Below are positions 62,937 through 64,000 of a DNA stretch of 64,000 nucleotides, in pieces. This DNA is from Dinoroseobacter sp049800775 (GTDB taxonomy: Bacteria; Pseudomonadota; Alphaproteobacteria; Rhodobacterales; Rhodobacteraceae): NCBI RefSeq assembly GCF_049800775.1, contig NZ_JBNAFR010000009.1, forward strand, positions 1 through 64,000, written 5' to 3'. Within the stretch, counting starts at the first letter, position 1. Each line of letters starts with the position of its first letter. The position numbers and the translations under genes are program-made. The notes under the pieces are model-generated. The model did no database searches and was not told where the DNA came from. It worked only from the letters and a program-made list of their open reading frames with translations.

Positions 62937-63505
62937 CCCGGGATTGGTACTGGGTCCGCCATGGCCCGACCCACGCCAAGGGCATGGTCGGCTGGACCGA
63001 CCTGCCTGCAGATCTGAGCGAGGCCGCGGCCATCGCGCGGATCGACCGCGCATTGCCGCGCGAGGCCACCTGCGTGTCCTCGGATCTCAGCCGCGCCGTC
63101 GCGACCGCCGATGCCGTGGCCCCCGGGCGGGTCCGCCTGCCCCATACATCCGCCTTGCGGGAGATGCATTTCGGCGCATGGGAGATGCGCAATTTCGCCG
63201 ACATCGAAGCCGAGGATCCCGAGCGGATCTTTGCGTTTTGGGATCAGCCCGGCGACAATGCCCCGCCCGGCGGCGAGAGCTGGAACGCCTTGCGGACCCG
63301 GGTGGATGGCTGGGTCGATACCTATGCCGGGCCCGGCCCGGTGATCGCCGTGGCGCATTTCGGCGTGATCCTCACGCAGGTGCAACGCGCCCTCCGGATC
63401 CCGGCACGCGAGACCTTTGCCCACAAGATCGACAACCTCTCGGTGACCCATCTGCGCCAGACCGGATCGACCTGGGAGGCGCTGGCCATCAACACCCGGC
63501 CTTGA
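62933..63505 (+). CDS. Histidine phosphatase (CobC-like)
   Basis: 190 residues. The phosphoglycerate-mutase-type RHG motif is WVRHGPTHAKGMVGWTD (phospho-acceptor His) and the second catalytic His is in VIAVAHFGVILTQ; Glu is in REMHFGAWEMR. Linkage to cobU suggests alpha-ribazole-5'-phosphate phosphatase (CobC), but histidine phosphatases are promiscuous. The start at 62933 overlaps cobU by four bases. Confidence 0.78.
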   Translation: MTRDWYWVRHGPTHAKGMVGWTDLPADLSEAAAIARIDRALPREATCVSSDLSRAVATADAVAPGRVRLPHTSALREMHFGAWEMRNFADIEAEDPERIFAFWDQPGDNAPPGGESWNALRTRVDGWVDTYAGPGPVIAVAHFGVILTQVQRALRIPARETFAHKIDNLSVTHLRQTGSTWEALAINTRP

Positions 63506-63550
63506 CCCCGCCCCCGCAGTTCGGGCCCACTCCGCCCAATAGGAGAGCCC

Positions 63551-64000
63551 ATGCAGAACACACAGGTCATTCTGGCGCGCCGCCCCGTGGGCGTGCCGAG
63601 CCCCGCGCATTTCGAGATCATCCAGTCCCCGGTGCCCGAAATCGCCGCCGGGCAGGTCCTTGTCCGCACCACCCATTGGTCCGTCGATCCCGCCATGCGG
63701 GGCTGGGCCAATGACGTGCCAAACTATTCTCCGCCCGTGGCGCTTGGGACGCCCATGCGGTCCTTTGCCGTGGGGGATGTGATCGCTTCGCGCCATCCGG
63801 ACTACGCAGAGGGGGATGTGGTCGAGGGGCTGCTTGGCTGGCAGACCCATGCGCTGGTCGACGGGGACATACTCGCGCGGAAGGTCAGCGAAACGGACCT
63901 GCCCCGGAGCTATGCGCTGGGCATTCTGGGGCTGAACGGGACCACGGCCTATTTCGGCCTGCTGGAGAGCTGCGGGGCCAAGGCGGGCGATACGGTGGTC
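63551..64000 (+). CDS. MDR-family NADP-dependent oxidoreductase (CurA-like), 5' end
   Basis: First ~150 codons; it runs off the window. Medium-chain dehydrogenase lacking zinc ligands: QNTQVILARRPVGVPSPAHFEI, WSVDPAMRGWANDVPNYSPP, then LGILGLNGTTAYFGLLESCGA, characteristic of the curcumin/prostaglandin reductase group. The ATG follows AGGAGAGCCC. Reduces an alpha,beta-unsaturated carbonyl with NADPH; natural substrate unknown. Confidence 0.82.
   Translation, partial: MQNTQVILARRPVGVPSPAHFEIIQSPVPEIAAGQVLVRTTHWSVDPAMRGWANDVPNYSPPVALGTPMRSFAVGDVIASRHPDYAEGDVVEGLLGWQTHALVDGDILARKVSETDLPRSYALGILGLNGTTAYFGLLESCGAKAGDTVV

Overview
The window is about 64 kb of GC-rich chromosomal DNA from an alphaproteobacterium, almost certainly of the order Rhodobacterales (Rhodobacter/roseobacter type). 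Pointers are the sorbitol/mannitol (smo) transporter locus with a LacI-type regulator, xdhABC beside a BMP-type purine/nucleoside transporter, a class II ribonucleotide reductase (NrdJ), an RpoH-II-like sigma factor, a DUF1489 protein, a hisS-hisZ-hisG cluster and FnrL-style TTGAT-N4-ATCAA regulation. I see no phage, plasmid, insertion sequence, CRISPR array, rRNA or tRNA. Nearly all of it is ordinary core and catabolic metabolism.

Layout. 1-0.9 kb: 3' end of a large VCBS/cadherin-like surface protein. 0.9-2.5 kb: an exported membrane-anchored unknown and a glycosyltransferase, both on the minus strand. 2.6-9.8 kb: polyol catabolism, with a LacI regulator, SmoE-F-G-K ABC transporter, a decayed sorbitol dehydrogenase (smoS) remnant and mannitol 2-dehydrogenase. 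10.0-21.4 kb: glycogen operon glgP-glgB-glgC-glgA-glgX-malQ, tightly packed with mostly overlapping start/stop codons. 21.4-30.1 kb: NrdJ, DUF1489, an AA_synth-family protein, a Cds1-like PLP enzyme, panC and hisS-hisZ-hisG. 30.2-35 kb: slyX, dnaE and a J-domain protein with an Ala-rich 8-residue repeat. 35.2-45.2 kb: purine uptake and oxidation (xdhA-xdhB-xdhC, then ATPase, two permeases with a small membrane protein between them, and a BMP solute-binding protein). 45.3-55.1 kb: mixed genes (DUF2892, panB, FkbM methyltransferase, dimethylglycine/sarcosine-dehydrogenase-like flavoenzyme, Hint-like protein, Cys-rich exported protein, AhpD-like protein, 2-hydroxyacid dehydrogenase, SH3 protein, PAS protein). 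55.2-64 kb: M3 oligopeptidase, ThiF/MoeB-like protein, dut, coaBC, ChaN-like protein, rpoH, cobU/cobP, a histidine phosphatase and the start of a CurA-like oxidoreductase.

How the genes work together. The smo/mtlK block imports and oxidises polyols under a local repressor; a shared candidate operator lies in front of both the repressor gene and the transporter operon. The glg block makes and degrades glycogen. The xdh block would take up purines or nucleosides and oxidise hypoxanthine/xanthine to urate. panB and panC lie 20 kb apart, and coaBC lies another 13 kb on.

The most unusual structure is a dispersed 30-bp repeat: CTTAAGTC, three variable bases, then AAATATCCCCGCCGGAGGC. Five intergenic copies (30511, 30588, 41500, 45214, 47674) all sit 3' of a gene with the CTTAAG end facing that gene. 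Two form a 107-bp inverted pair between slyX and dnaE, and one supplies the stop codon of the FkbM methyltransferase gene. A sixth, related copy with its own hairpin lies in frame inside xdhB and adds about 20 residues. This resembles REP/REPIN elements and, for xdhB, the protein-coding palindromic elements of Rickettsia.
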